This document shows positions 34,138-42,156 of a DNA stretch of 46,801 nucleotides, one piece after another. The position numbers and the translations under genes are program-made. Source of the stretch: Bacillota bacterium (lineage in GTDB: Bacteria; Bacillota; Clostridia; Lachnospirales; Lachnospiraceae); NCBI GenBank assembly GCA_030526045.1, contig JAUNDN010000019.1, positions 1,367-48,167 on the forward strand, in the 5' to 3' direction. The notes beneath the pieces are model-generated. The model ran no database searches. It had not been told where the DNA came from and saw only the letters and a program-made list of their open reading frames with translations. Every line of letters starts with the position of its first letter. Within the stretch, counting starts at the first letter, position 1.

Positions 34138-35556
34138 ATGAATTCAAATACAATGAGTACATCTCTTTCAGAAAATATGAACTATCTGAACAAGGAACTT
34201 TCAGTTGATACTAATTTTGATGTTGTATACCGTGTAATCAAGGTGGGAGGCCGTAGTGCCTGCATCTACTTTATAGACGGCTTTTGCAAAGATGAGCTGA
34301 TGCAGAAGATGCTCCAATATTTTATGGATATCAAGGATGAAGAAATGCCAAAGGATGCCCATGAAATGTCTAAGACCAGTATGCCCTATGTAGAAGTGGA
34401 CCTGCAGGATGAATGGGAGAAGATCACTTACTTTATTATGTCCGGAGTGTTTGCTCTCTTTATTGACGGATATGACAGGTGTATTCTCATTGACTCCAGA
34501 ACCTATCCTGCCAGAAATGTTTCAGAACCGGAAAAGGATAAGGTCCTTAGAGGCTCCAAGGACGGCTTTGTTGAAACAATTGTCTTTAATACTGCACTGA
34601 TACGAAGAAGAATCAGAAGCACAGAACTTCGGATGGAAATGCTTCATGCCGGTAACAGCTCACAGACCGATATTGTGTTGTGTTATATGGACAGTCGTGT
34701 AGATCATGACTTCCTTAATAAGATAAAGGAGCGTATCAATCAGATAGAGGTAGATGCGCTTACCATGAATCAGGAAAGCCTTGCAGAATGCCTCTATAAG
34801 AAAAAATGGTATAATCCGTTTCCCAAATTTAAATTTACTGAACGTCCTGATACGGCATCCGCACAAATCTTGGAAGGTGATATCGTCATTCTTGTAGACA
34901 ATTCTCCTTCGGCTATGATTACACCAACCTCAATTTTTGATGTTGTTGAAGAGGCGGATGACTATTATTTTCCGCCAATAACAGGAACCTACCTGAGACT
35001 GTCAAGATTTCTCATCGCATTATTAACTTATTTTGTTACGCCAACCTTTCTTTTGCTTATGAAAAATCCGGAATGGATTCCTGCAGGTTTTGAATTTATT
35101 CAGGTTAAGGATACCCAGAATGTACCACTCATCTGGCAATTTCTGATTCTTGAACTTGCCCTGGACGGACTGCGGCTTGCTGCAGTCAATACCCCTAATA
35201 TGCTGAGTACGCCTTTAAGTGTTATGGCAGCGCTGGTACTTGGTGAGTTTTCAGTCAACAGCGGCTGGTTTAACAGTGAGGTCATGCTCTATATGGCATT
35301 TGTGGCAATTGCAAACTATACCCAGGCAAGCTATGAGCTTAGTTATGCCATTAAATTTATGCGTATCCTCAACCTGATCCTGACGGCAATGTTTGGTATC
35401 TGGGGATACATTGCGGGAGTAATTCTATTTATTCTTGCAATTGTAACGAACAGAACCGTATCCGGTAAGAGTTATATCTATCCACTGTTTCCGTTTAACT
35501 TAAAGCAATTGTCCAAAAGGCTTATTCGCTACAGACTGCCGGGAGCGAGAGAGTAA
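34138..35556 (+). CDS. GerA-family spore germination protein (SpoVAF-like)
   Basis: This is a 472-residue spore membrane protein of the GerA family. The N-terminal soluble part carries a domain with VETIVFNTALIRRRIR and DIVLCYMDSRVD. The C-terminal half has about 4-6 helices beginning after the conserved EADDYYFPPITGTYLRLSRF. Its length and start fit SpoVAF-type proteins better than full GerA germinant receptors, and no gerB or gerC partner follows. ATG 34138 is 8 bases after AAGGAG. Upstream in-frame TTG 34087 would lie within the hairpin and is rejected. It lies behind dut on the same strand and ends at a strong terminator. Confidence 0.88.
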   Translation: MNSNTMSTSLSENMNYLNKELSVDTNFDVVYRVIKVGGRSACIYFIDGFCKDELMQKMLQYFMDIKDEEMPKDAHEMSKTSMPYVEVDLQDEWEKITYFIMSGVFALFIDGYDRCILIDSRTYPARNVSEPEKDKVLRGSKDGFVETIVFNTALIRRRIRSTELRMEMLHAGNSSQTDIVLCYMDSRVDHDFLNKIKERINQIEVDALTMNQESLAECLYKKKWYNPFPKFKFTERPDTASAQILEGDIVILVDNSPSAMITPTSIFDVVEEADDYYFPPITGTYLRLSRFLIALLTYFVTPTFLLLMKNPEWIPAGFEFIQVKDTQNVPLIWQFLILELALDGLRLAAVNTPNMLSTPLSVMAALVLGEFSVNSGWFNSEVMLYMAFVAIANYTQASYELSYAIKFMRILNLILTAMFGIWGYIAGVILFILAIVTNRTVSGKSYIYPLFPFNLKQLSKRLIRYRLPGARE

Positions 35557-35567
35557 TTGTTATTGTG

Positions 35568-35597
35568 AAACCCGGCAGAAATGCCGGGTTTCCTTTT
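35568..35597 (+). terminator. Intrinsic terminator with GAAA tetraloop
   Basis: A perfect 10-bp stem AAACCCGGCA (35568-35577) and TGCCGGGTTT (35582-35591) closes on a GAAA loop and is followed by CCTTTT. It ends the germination gene, and it faces the cotJ operon, for which it has a poorer T-run. Confidence 0.9.
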
Positions 35598-35633
35598 AAC
35601 AATATATACTTTTCATTTTGTTTTCGAATAATA

Positions 35634-36242
35634 TTATGATTTACATCTGTCAAATTCCGGGTTAAAGGCATAGAAGTTCTTGGAGTCCAGTTTATCCTGT
35701 ACAATTCTCAATGCCTCGCCAAATCTCTGATAATGGACAATCTCGCGAGCTCTTAAAAACTTAATCGGTTCATAAACATCCGGGTAATCACGGACAAGTC
35801 TTAAGATATTGTCATAAGTGGATCTGGCTTTTTGTTCGGCAGCCATGTCCTCGTGAAGATCCGTAATGGCATCGCCTTTGGATTGAAATTCCGTGCTGGA
35901 GAAGGGAATACCGCCTGCTGCCATAGGCCAGATGCCTACCGTATGGTCCGTATAATAATTTGCGAAACCGGAATTTTCAATTTCTTCCATGGACAAATTT
36001 CTGGTTAACTGGTGGACAATTGTGGATACCATTTCCAGGTGTGCCAGTTCTTCCGTACCGATATCCGTAAGGACAGCAGCTACTTCACGGTAGGGCATTG
36101 TATAACGCTGGGAAATATAACGCATGGATGCACCAAGCTCTCCATCAGGACCACCGTACTGACTCATAATCGACTGTGCAAGCTTTGCATTGGGTTCCTT
36201 GATATTAACAGGGAACTGTAGTCTTTTTTCATAATTCCACAT
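35634..36242 (-). CDS. cotJC: Spore coat protein CotJC (manganese-catalase family)
   Basis: CotJC is an inner-coat protein related to manganese catalases. The di-metal ligand pattern is visible as TEELAHLEM, AEQKARSTYD and REIVHYQRF, so peroxide-removing activity is possible. The length of 202 residues is normal. It is the last gene of cotJABC, 3 bases after cotJB, with GGAGAA upstream of the ATG. It is expressed in the mother cell in other spore-formers. Confidence 0.95.
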   Translation of the reverse strand: MWNYEKRLQFPVNIKEPNAKLAQSIMSQYGGPDGELGASMRYISQRYTMPYREVAAVLTDIGTEELAHLEMVSTIVHQLTRNLSMEEIENSGFANYYTDHTVGIWPMAAGGIPFSSTEFQSKGDAITDLHEDMAAEQKARSTYDNILRLVRDYPDVYEPIKFLRAREIVHYQRFGEALRIVQDKLDSKNFYAFNPEFDRCKS

Positions 36243-36245
36243 AAA

Positions 36246-36515
36246 CTAACATTCTCCTTCCCATGGCCAAGGCTGCGTTGCCCATTTCCATTCATTATTG
36301 CTGCAATTATCTGCATCTGATATTCTAAGAGGTCCATATTTCATGGCAAATTCTTTCATCGCTTGATTCTTCATACGTACGTAATGAGCCAGGTAATCCA
36401 TGGCATCCTTATCCGTAGGATGGGTATCCAGGTATTCGATCATTTCTACAATCACAAACCCCATAACCCCGATATCATGCAACATACGCATTCTGTCGTT
36501 ACCGTGTGCCATCAT
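36246..36515 (-). CDS. cotJB: Spore coat protein CotJB
   Basis: This is a small coat component of 89 residues that works with CotJA and CotJC. Recognised by the segments HDIGVMGFVIVEMIEYLDTHP and the aromatic C terminus WKWATQPWPWEG. The start at 36515 overlaps the cotJA stop as ATGA and follows GGAAGGAG by about 9 bases. The ATG nine bases earlier lies directly against that ribosome binding site and is less likely. Confidence 0.9.
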   Translation of the reverse strand: MMAHGNDRMRMLHDIGVMGFVIVEMIEYLDTHPTDKDAMDYLAHYVRMKNQAMKEFAMKYGPLRISDADNCSNNEWKWATQPWPWEGEC

Positions 36516-36682
36516 TTTACGCATCTCCTTCCTGTAAAAGGTTTTTCCAGTTCCGGGAAAATTGTGCCTGTTTTATAGGCTTCATCAAGATTTTCAAAAA
36601 TGCTGGTCAACTGCTGCCACGGAACATATGCCATCGCAATCGGAAAACGATCAAAATATTCGTTAAAGCTGTAATCCTGCAT
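36512..36682 (-). CDS. cotJA: Spore coat protein CotJA
   Basis: This is the first gene of the cotJ operon, encoding 56 residues with the family segment AMAYVPWQQL followed by an acidic helix. The start at 36682 follows AGGAG well; a longer open frame to 36769 has no start signal. A sigma-E-like -10, CATACTAT on the minus strand (36720-36727), lies about 40 bases upstream, but I find no convincing -35. Confidence 0.88.
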   Translation of the reverse strand: MQDYSFNEYFDRFPIAMAYVPWQQLTSIFENLDEAYKTGTIFPELEKPFTGRRCVK

Positions 36683-36806
36683 AATTCTCCTCTTATAAAA
36701 ATACAGTAATTTTAATAGTATAGTATGATAAGAGTATTTGTCTGTTCCGTTTGAACACATATTTTTCACACTTTTTTCAATTTTGGTAAATTTGATTTAT
36801 GCCTTG

Positions 36807-36857
36807 ATTTCCTTGCGGGTTTGTGTGAAAATAGACACGTAAAACCTGCAAGGAAAT
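36807..36857 (+). promoter_or_regulatory. Large palindrome with T-run in the hydrogenase leader
   Basis: Two 16-base arms (36807-36822 and 36842-36857) are complementary at 15 positions, with the sixteenth a G-U pair. An inner GTGT/ACAC pair extends the stem. The 3' arm runs into TTTTT. It lies in the divergent cotJA/hydrogenase region, where no terminator is needed, so a leader attenuator or an operator is more likely. Confidence 0.7.
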
Positions 36858-36889
36858 TTTTATACACAAGGAGTATAGTCTGAAATAAT

Positions 36890-38374
36890 ATGAGAGGAAT
36901 CGATACCCAGGTTCGTAAAAATAGAAGACGTATTTTTAAAGAAGTATCAAATCTTGCCTATCATTCCCAGAATCTAAAAGATGATATGGAGGCTTTGCCT
37001 TACAAGATTGTCGACTATGATGAGTCGGAATATGAAAGTATTTATAGGGAACGTGCAATTGTAAGAGAGCAGCTTCGTCTGGCAATGGGACTTTCTCTTC
37101 GTCCTGAAAATGCTCCGGTTCATGTTACACAGGGAGTAGAGGAAAGTAACATTGACGAAAAGTATTATGAGCCGCCGCTTATGCAGGTGATTCCATCGGC
37201 TTGTAACGCGTGTCCTGAGAACCGATATGAAGTAACCAATAAGTGTATGGGTTGTGTCGCTCATCCCTGCAAGGAGGTTTGCCCTAAAGGTGCAATCTCC
37301 ATGAAAAATGGTCATTCAGTCATTGACCAAGAGAAGTGCATTAAATGCGGTAAATGTAAATCAGTATGTCCATATGATGCAATTTCTCATCAGGTACGTC
37401 CCTGTCTTGCACATTGCGGTGTGAACGCAATTAAGAGTGATAAGAAGGGCAGAGCTTATATTGACACAGAACTTTGTGTTTCCTGTGGACAATGCATGGT
37501 CAGCTGTCCTTTTGGAGCAATTGCTGATAAGTCACAGATTTTCCAGCTGATAAAAGCCATGCAGTCAGGAAGAAAAATCATTGCGCAGGTGGCACCTGCT
37601 TTTGTAGGTCAGTTTGGAAAGGATGCAACACCGGATAAAATAAAAGAAGCTTTAAAGAAGCTTGGATTTTTTGACGTGTATGAAACAGCTATCGGCGCTG
37701 ATATGGGTGCAATGGCGGAAGCAGAGCATTATGTAAAAGAAGTTGCGACAGGTAAATTACCGTTTCTTCTCACCTCCTGCTGTCCTTCGTGGTCCATGCT
37801 TGCTAAGAAGTTCTTTCCGGAAACGATTGATAAGATTTCCAATGCACTTACACCTATGGTGGCTACGGCACGCAAAATCAAAGAGGATCATCCGGATGCA
37901 AGCGTGGTCTTTATCGGACCTTGTGCATCCAAGAAGCTGGAGGCTTCAAGAAGAACGGTTCGCTCTGATGTAGATTTTGTTATTACATTTGAAGAGCTTG
38001 CAGGGATGTTTGAAGCAAAAGGCCTACTCCCCGAAGCAATTGAAACATCCGATAAAATGAACGATGCAACCGGCGCCGGAAGAGGCTATGGTGTTGCCGG
38101 TGGTGTTGCAAGTGCCATAGAAGAATGTATTATGGAGTATTATCCTGATGTGGATGTTAACATAGAACATGCTGAAAGCCTTACAGAATGTAAGAAAATG
38201 CTTATGCTTGCCAAGGCCGGTAAGAAAAACGGATGCCTGATAGAAGGAATGGCCTGCCCCGGCGGTTGTGTAGCTGGTGCGGGTACCAATATTCCAATTC
38301 CCCAGGCAATGAAAGAAGTTGCAGGATTTAAGGCGATGGCCGATAAAAAGATTCCTGATATGGAGGAGAAATAA
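36890..38374 (+). CDS. [FeFe] hydrogenase (group B-type, monomeric)
   Basis: The enzyme reduces protons to H2 (or the reverse), probably with ferredoxin. An N-terminal domain (1-100) without clear motif precedes a Cys-rich block (CNACPENRYE, KCMGC, HPCKEVCPKGAI) and ferredoxin-like 4Fe-4S motifs CIKCGKCKSVCP and CVSCGQCMVSCP. The H-cluster signatures are TSCCPSW (295-301), GPCASKK and MACPGGCVAGAG. The loop variants fit group B rather than the classical group A. The only in-frame ATG, at 36890, lies an unusual 16 bases after AAGGAG, so translation control may be special. gltX follows directly after the stop. Confidence 0.93.
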   Translation: MRGIDTQVRKNRRRIFKEVSNLAYHSQNLKDDMEALPYKIVDYDESEYESIYRERAIVREQLRLAMGLSLRPENAPVHVTQGVEESNIDEKYYEPPLMQVIPSACNACPENRYEVTNKCMGCVAHPCKEVCPKGAISMKNGHSVIDQEKCIKCGKCKSVCPYDAISHQVRPCLAHCGVNAIKSDKKGRAYIDTELCVSCGQCMVSCPFGAIADKSQIFQLIKAMQSGRKIIAQVAPAFVGQFGKDATPDKIKEALKKLGFFDVYETAIGADMGAMAEAEHYVKEVATGKLPFLLTSCCPSWSMLAKKFFPETIDKISNALTPMVATARKIKEDHPDASVVFIGPCASKKLEASRRTVRSDVDFVITFEELAGMFEAKGLLPEAIETSDKMNDATGAGRGYGVAGGVASAIEECIMEYYPDVDVNIEHAESLTECKKMLMLAKAGKKNGCLIEGMACPGGCVAGAGTNIPIPQAMKEVAGFKAMADKKIPDMEEK

Positions 38375-39838
38375 ATGACAAAGATCAGAACAAGATTTGC
38401 ACCCAGTCCGACCGGAAGGATGCATGTCGGGAATTTAAGAACAGCTCTATATGCTTATCTGATTGCAAAACATGAAAACGGAGATTTCATTCTCAGAATT
38501 GAGGACACAGACCAGGAACGCTATGTGGAAGGCGCAGTCGATATTATTTACAGAACCCTTGCAAAGACAGGGTTGGTTCATGATGAAGGCCCTGACAAGG
38601 ATGGAGGAGTAGGACCTTATGTTCAGTCAGAAAGACAAAAGGCCGGTATTTATCTAAAGTATGCAAAACAATTAATAGAAAAAGGAGAAGCCTATTATTG
38701 TTTCTGCGACAAGGAACGTCTTGCCGGCTTAAAAACCCAGATTGTGGAGGGAAAGGAAATCACTGTTTATGATAAACACTGTCTGTCACTTTCTAAAGAA
38801 GAAGTGGAAGAAAAGCTGAAGGCAGGGATTCCCTATGTAATCAGGCAAAACAATCCCACGGAGGGAACTACTACCTTTCAAGATGAGATATACGGAGATA
38901 TCACTGTGGACAATTCAGAGCTCGATGATATGATTCTGATCAAGTCTGACGGATATCCGACCTATAACTTTGCAAATGTGGTAGACGATCATCTAATGGG
39001 AATTACCCATGTAGTAAGAGGAAACGAATATCTTTCTTCTTCTCCGAAATATAACAGACTCTATGAAGCCTTTGGCTGGGAAGTTCCTGTATACGTACAT
39101 TGTCCATTGATCACGGATGAGGAGCATCATAAGCTAAGCAAAAGGTGCGGTCATTCCTCCTATGAAGACTTGATCGACCAGGGATTCTTGACGGAGGCGG
39201 TAGTGAATTTCGTTGCGCTCCTTGGCTGGAGTCCTTCAGATTCCAATCAAGAGATTTTCTCCCTTGAGGAGCTTGCAAAGAGTTTTGATTATCATCACAT
39301 GTCAAAGTCGCCTGCAGTGTTTGACTATACCAAATTAAAATGGATGAATGGTGAATATATTAAAGCTATGGGGGATGAAGCCTTTTTTGAGAAGGCTGAG
39401 CCTTTTTTGAAGGATACAATTCACAAGGATATGGATCTTCATAAGATAGCTGCAATGGTCAAAACAAGAATTGAAATTTTCCCCGATATTCCGGAACTGA
39501 TCGACTTTTTTGAGGAGCTTCCGGAATATGATCCTTCTATGTATGAGCACAAAAAAATGAAGACCAACAAAGAGTCTTCTCTCACGGTATTAAAAGATCT
39601 TCTACCGCTTCTTGAAGAACAGGATGATTACTCAAATGATGCGCTCTATCAATTCCTTGTTTCTTATGCGGAAAAGAAGGGGTACAAGAACGGTTATGTG
39701 CTCTGGCCGGTGAGAACTGCTGTTTCAGGAAAGCAGATGACTCCGGCAGGGGCTACGGAAATTATGGAGCTTCTCGGCAAGGAAGAATCCTTAAATCGTA
39801 TCAGAAAGGGCATTGAAATTCTTGAGGGAGCCCAGTAA
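38375..39838 (+). CDS. gltX: Glutamyl-tRNA synthetase
   Basis: GltX charges tRNA-Glu. The class I motifs are [16 protein letters not shown] near the N terminus and HKLSKRCGH near residue 250. The length of 487 residues is normal. The ATG immediately follows the hydrogenase stop codon, and GGAGGAG lies inside the end of the hydrogenase gene, so translation is likely coupled. No T-box fits in this space. Confidence 0.97.
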   Translation: MTKIRTRFAPSPTGRMHVGNLRTALYAYLIAKHENGDFILRIEDTDQERYVEGAVDIIYRTLAKTGLVHDEGPDKDGGVGPYVQSERQKAGIYLKYAKQLIEKGEAYYCFCDKERLAGLKTQIVEGKEITVYDKHCLSLSKEEVEEKLKAGIPYVIRQNNPTEGTTTFQDEIYGDITVDNSELDDMILIKSDGYPTYNFANVVDDHLMGITHVVRGNEYLSSSPKYNRLYEAFGWEVPVYVHCPLITDEEHHKLSKRCGHSSYEDLIDQGFLTEAVVNFVALLGWSPSDSNQEIFSLEELAKSFDYHHMSKSPAVFDYTKLKWMNGEYIKAMGDEAFFEKAEPFLKDTIHKDMDLHKIAAMVKTRIEIFPDIPELIDFFEELPEYDPSMYEHKKMKTNKESSLTVLKDLLPLLEEQDDYSNDALYQFLVSYAEKKGYKNGYVLWPVRTAVSGKQMTPAGATEIMELLGKEESLNRIRKGIEILEGAQ

Positions 39839-41645
39839 AATTCAACAACAGGCAATTATGCATCTGCATGGACCGGCAGAAATTATAGCCGGTCCCGGCA
39901 GTGGCAAAACATTCACGATCATTCATCGAATTCTGTATCTAATCAAGCAGTGTCATATTTCACCTGAGAAAATCCTCGTAATCACTTATACCAAAGCAGC
40001 AGCACGGGAGATGAAGGAACGCTACGAGCGAGAAATCAAGAATCTATCATTCCCGATAAACAATCCGGTTAACTTCGGAACCTTTCATAGTATCTGTTAC
40101 CACATTTTACTAAAGGCAGGTGTAATTACCCCCTCCTCGCTAATCAAAGAAGCAGACAGACGACGATTCATACAGACTCTTCTACAAAATCAAGGAATAG
40201 CTTCTGCAAATGATTTTGAAACCGTTTCCAATATATTAAATGAAATCAGTAGAAAAAAGAATCTTGTAAAAAGTGAAGCGCCGGATAAAATTGAAATCGC
40301 AAATGTGGATTTTCAAACCATGATCAGAAAGTATGATAATTACCTAAGTGAACAGGGTTTGATTGATTTTGATGATATGATAACCGAATGCCTGAGACTC
40401 TTAAGAAACAAGTCCTCTGTACGCAAAAGGTATCAAGAGCAGTTTTCTTATCTACTTGCCGATGAGTTTCAGGACATTAACCTCCCCCAATATGAAATAT
40501 TAAAGCTTCTTGCATACCCTGAAAACAATTTATTTGTGGTGGGTGATGATGATCAGGCAATCTATGGATTTCGTGGAGCAACACCGGGGATCATGAAACA
40601 ATTTCCTGCTGACTTTCAGGGATGTAAACGGATCATGCTGACTGAAAATTATAGAAGCGGAAGTAAAATAATTAATCTTGCAGGGGAAGTCATAAAAGGA
40701 AATACAGATCGTTTTGAAAAGCAGTTTCTTTCAATGAGGGATGGCGGTCGCATTGAATGTACCTGTTTTGATAACAGAACGGAGGAAGAACAGGCTCTTG
40801 TTAACAGCCTGAAGAAATTAGAAAATAAAGAGATTTTCAATACGGCAATTATATTACGAACAAATCTTGAAGCCCTGATATATGAAGAACTTCTCATGAA
40901 GGAACAGATTCCGGTTAACGGGAAAAAGCAGAGCACCAATTTATGGAACAGCGTTGTCCTTAACGATTTTATTTCTTTTTTATCCTTCATTTACCTTGGA
41001 CATAAGCGAGCCGATTTATTCGGATTTATGAATAAACCAAATCGTTTTCTCCTTCGGGAGGCTTTCCCGTTTGAAAAGGTCTCGAGGGATCATCCAATGA
41101 ACTATTACCAAAAAAATCATGACATGCAAAATGTACTGGAACGTTTTTTCTCAATGCTTTCACTCGCTGAAAAATTGTGTCCACAGCTCGCAATATCATT
41201 ATTTCGGGAAAAGCTTGGATATGATGCTTATTTAAAGGAAAAGGCAATCACTAAGGAAAATGGAAATATCTATTTAAGACAAGCAAATGAACTACAGTCA
41301 TTTTTTGGAAATTATATTCCGGGAACAGACCTTTATACATTTGTTCGAAAGGAAGAGGAGAGATATGAAAAAGAAAAAGTCGGGAATATTAAGGGAAGCG
41401 GGGTTGCAGTGATTACGATGCATGCAGCTAAGGGACTTGAATTTGATCATGTATATCTTCCTGATGTGAATGAGGGCATAATTCCCGGGAAAAAATGTCT
41501 GACAAAGGAAGCCTTTGAGGAAGAAAGAAGGCTCTTGTATGTAGCCATTACAAGAGCCCGAAATACACTTAGTATTTATTATACGAAAGAGCGTAACAGA
41601 AAGCTGTCACGTTTCCTTTCGGAAATTAATCATCCTCTTCCATAA
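39813..41645 (+). CDS. UvrD/PcrA-type DNA helicase
   Basis: This superfamily I helicase has 610 residues: motif I AGPGSGKT, motif [10 protein letters not shown], motif [24 protein letters not shown], motif [18 protein letters not shown] and motif [15 protein letters not shown]. It is shorter than PcrA/UvrD, lacking most of the C-terminal extension. The start is a TTG (39813 or 39822) inside the end of gltX. ATG 39858 would remove part of the conserved Q-motif region. The 3' end overlaps the convergent DUF1292 gene by 20 bases with no terminator between. Confidence 0.9.
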   Translation: MKFLREPSKIQQQAIMHLHGPAEIIAGPGSGKTFTIIHRILYLIKQCHISPEKILVITYTKAAAREMKERYEREIKNLSFPINNPVNFGTFHSICYHILLKAGVITPSSLIKEADRRRFIQTLLQNQGIASANDFETVSNILNEISRKKNLVKSEAPDKIEIANVDFQTMIRKYDNYLSEQGLIDFDDMITECLRLLRNKSSVRKRYQEQFSYLLADEFQDINLPQYEILKLLAYPENNLFVVGDDDQAIYGFRGATPGIMKQFPADFQGCKRIMLTENYRSGSKIINLAGEVIKGNTDRFEKQFLSMRDGGRIECTCFDNRTEEEQALVNSLKKLENKEIFNTAIILRTNLEALIYEELLMKEQIPVNGKKQSTNLWNSVVLNDFISFLSFIYLGHKRADLFGFMNKPNRFLLREAFPFEKVSRDHPMNYYQKNHDMQNVLERFFSMLSLAEKLCPQLAISLFREKLGYDAYLKEKAITKENGNIYLRQANELQSFFGNYIPGTDLYTFVRKEEERYEKEKVGNIKGSGVAVITMHAAKGLEFDHVYLPDVNEGIIPGKKCLTKEAFEEERRLLYVAITRARNTLSIYYTKERNRKLSRFLSEINHPLP

Positions 41646-41985
41646 TTTCATCAAATTCAACGTTATCAAGATATTCGTCGAAGGCATCTGATACAATTTC
41701 GTATTCCTCGTCATCTTCAATATACGCAAGCTCCGGCTCTTCATTGGGGTCATTTTCGTTCTCATGATAGCGGTAGAACCATACCATACCGTCATGATTT
41801 TCTCCGTCTTCTTCAAGGGGAAGAAGCACGATATAGTCCTGATTTTGTACTGTTAGAATTGTGACGATGGAGCAGGTCACGGAAGTTCCATCTTCAAGAT
41901 CCAGTGTTACAGTCATTTCTTCATCATCCTCTTCAGGCTGTTGACAGAAGCCGTTTGAATTCTCCTTGCGGTTGTCTTTGCTCAT
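41626..41985 (-). CDS. DUF1292 family acidic protein
   Basis: This is a 119-residue, strongly acidic protein (EEDDEEMTVTLDLEDGT near the N terminus and an acidic C terminus). The beta-strand core matches DUF1292 (IVTILTVQNQDYIVLLPLEE, VWFYRY, YEIVSDAFDEYL). Function is unknown in this family. The start at 41985 follows AAGGAG by 6 bases; the longer open frame to 42021 has no signal. It is transcribed against the helicase gene, and their ends overlap. Confidence 0.85.
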   Translation of the reverse strand: MSKDNRKENSNGFCQQPEEDDEEMTVTLDLEDGTSVTCSIVTILTVQNQDYIVLLPLEEDGENHDGMVWFYRYHENENDPNEEPELAYIEDDEEYEIVSDAFDEYLDNVEFDEIMEEDD

Positions 41986-42038
41986 TTTAGTCTCCTTCCT
42001 GATTATGAAGTATATGCACAAAATGTCTGCACAAGCTT

Positions 42039-42067
42039 ATTTTACTAGGTATACGGATCGGTTGCAA
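42039..42067 (-). promoter_or_regulatory. Putative promoter of the DUF1292 gene
   Basis: On the minus strand a -35 TTGCAA (42062-42067) and -10 TAAAAT (42039-42044) with a 17-base spacer lie about 55 bases before the start codon. Confidence 0.55.
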
Positions 42068-42084
42068 GATGAAGGATAAGTTTT

Positions 42085-42114
42085 TTACACATGCAAAGGG
42101 ATTTATGTTATGAT
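42085..42114 (+). promoter_or_regulatory. Putative extended -10 promoter of the GH13-like gene
   Basis: A -35 TTACAC (42085-42090), an 18-base spacer and -10 TATGAT (42109-42114) with a TG one base before it (42106-42107) make an extended -10 promoter, 43 bases before the start codon. Confidence 0.5.
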
Positions 42115-42156
42115 AATATATATTTGTAAGGCGAACCTGCTTTACCGGGAGGACTC

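Noticed and set aside
36780-36860. Rex or FNR operator upstream of the hydrogenase gene
   Set aside because: Segments such as TTGTGTGAAAA and TTGAT resemble half sites only. The full published palindromes are not present.
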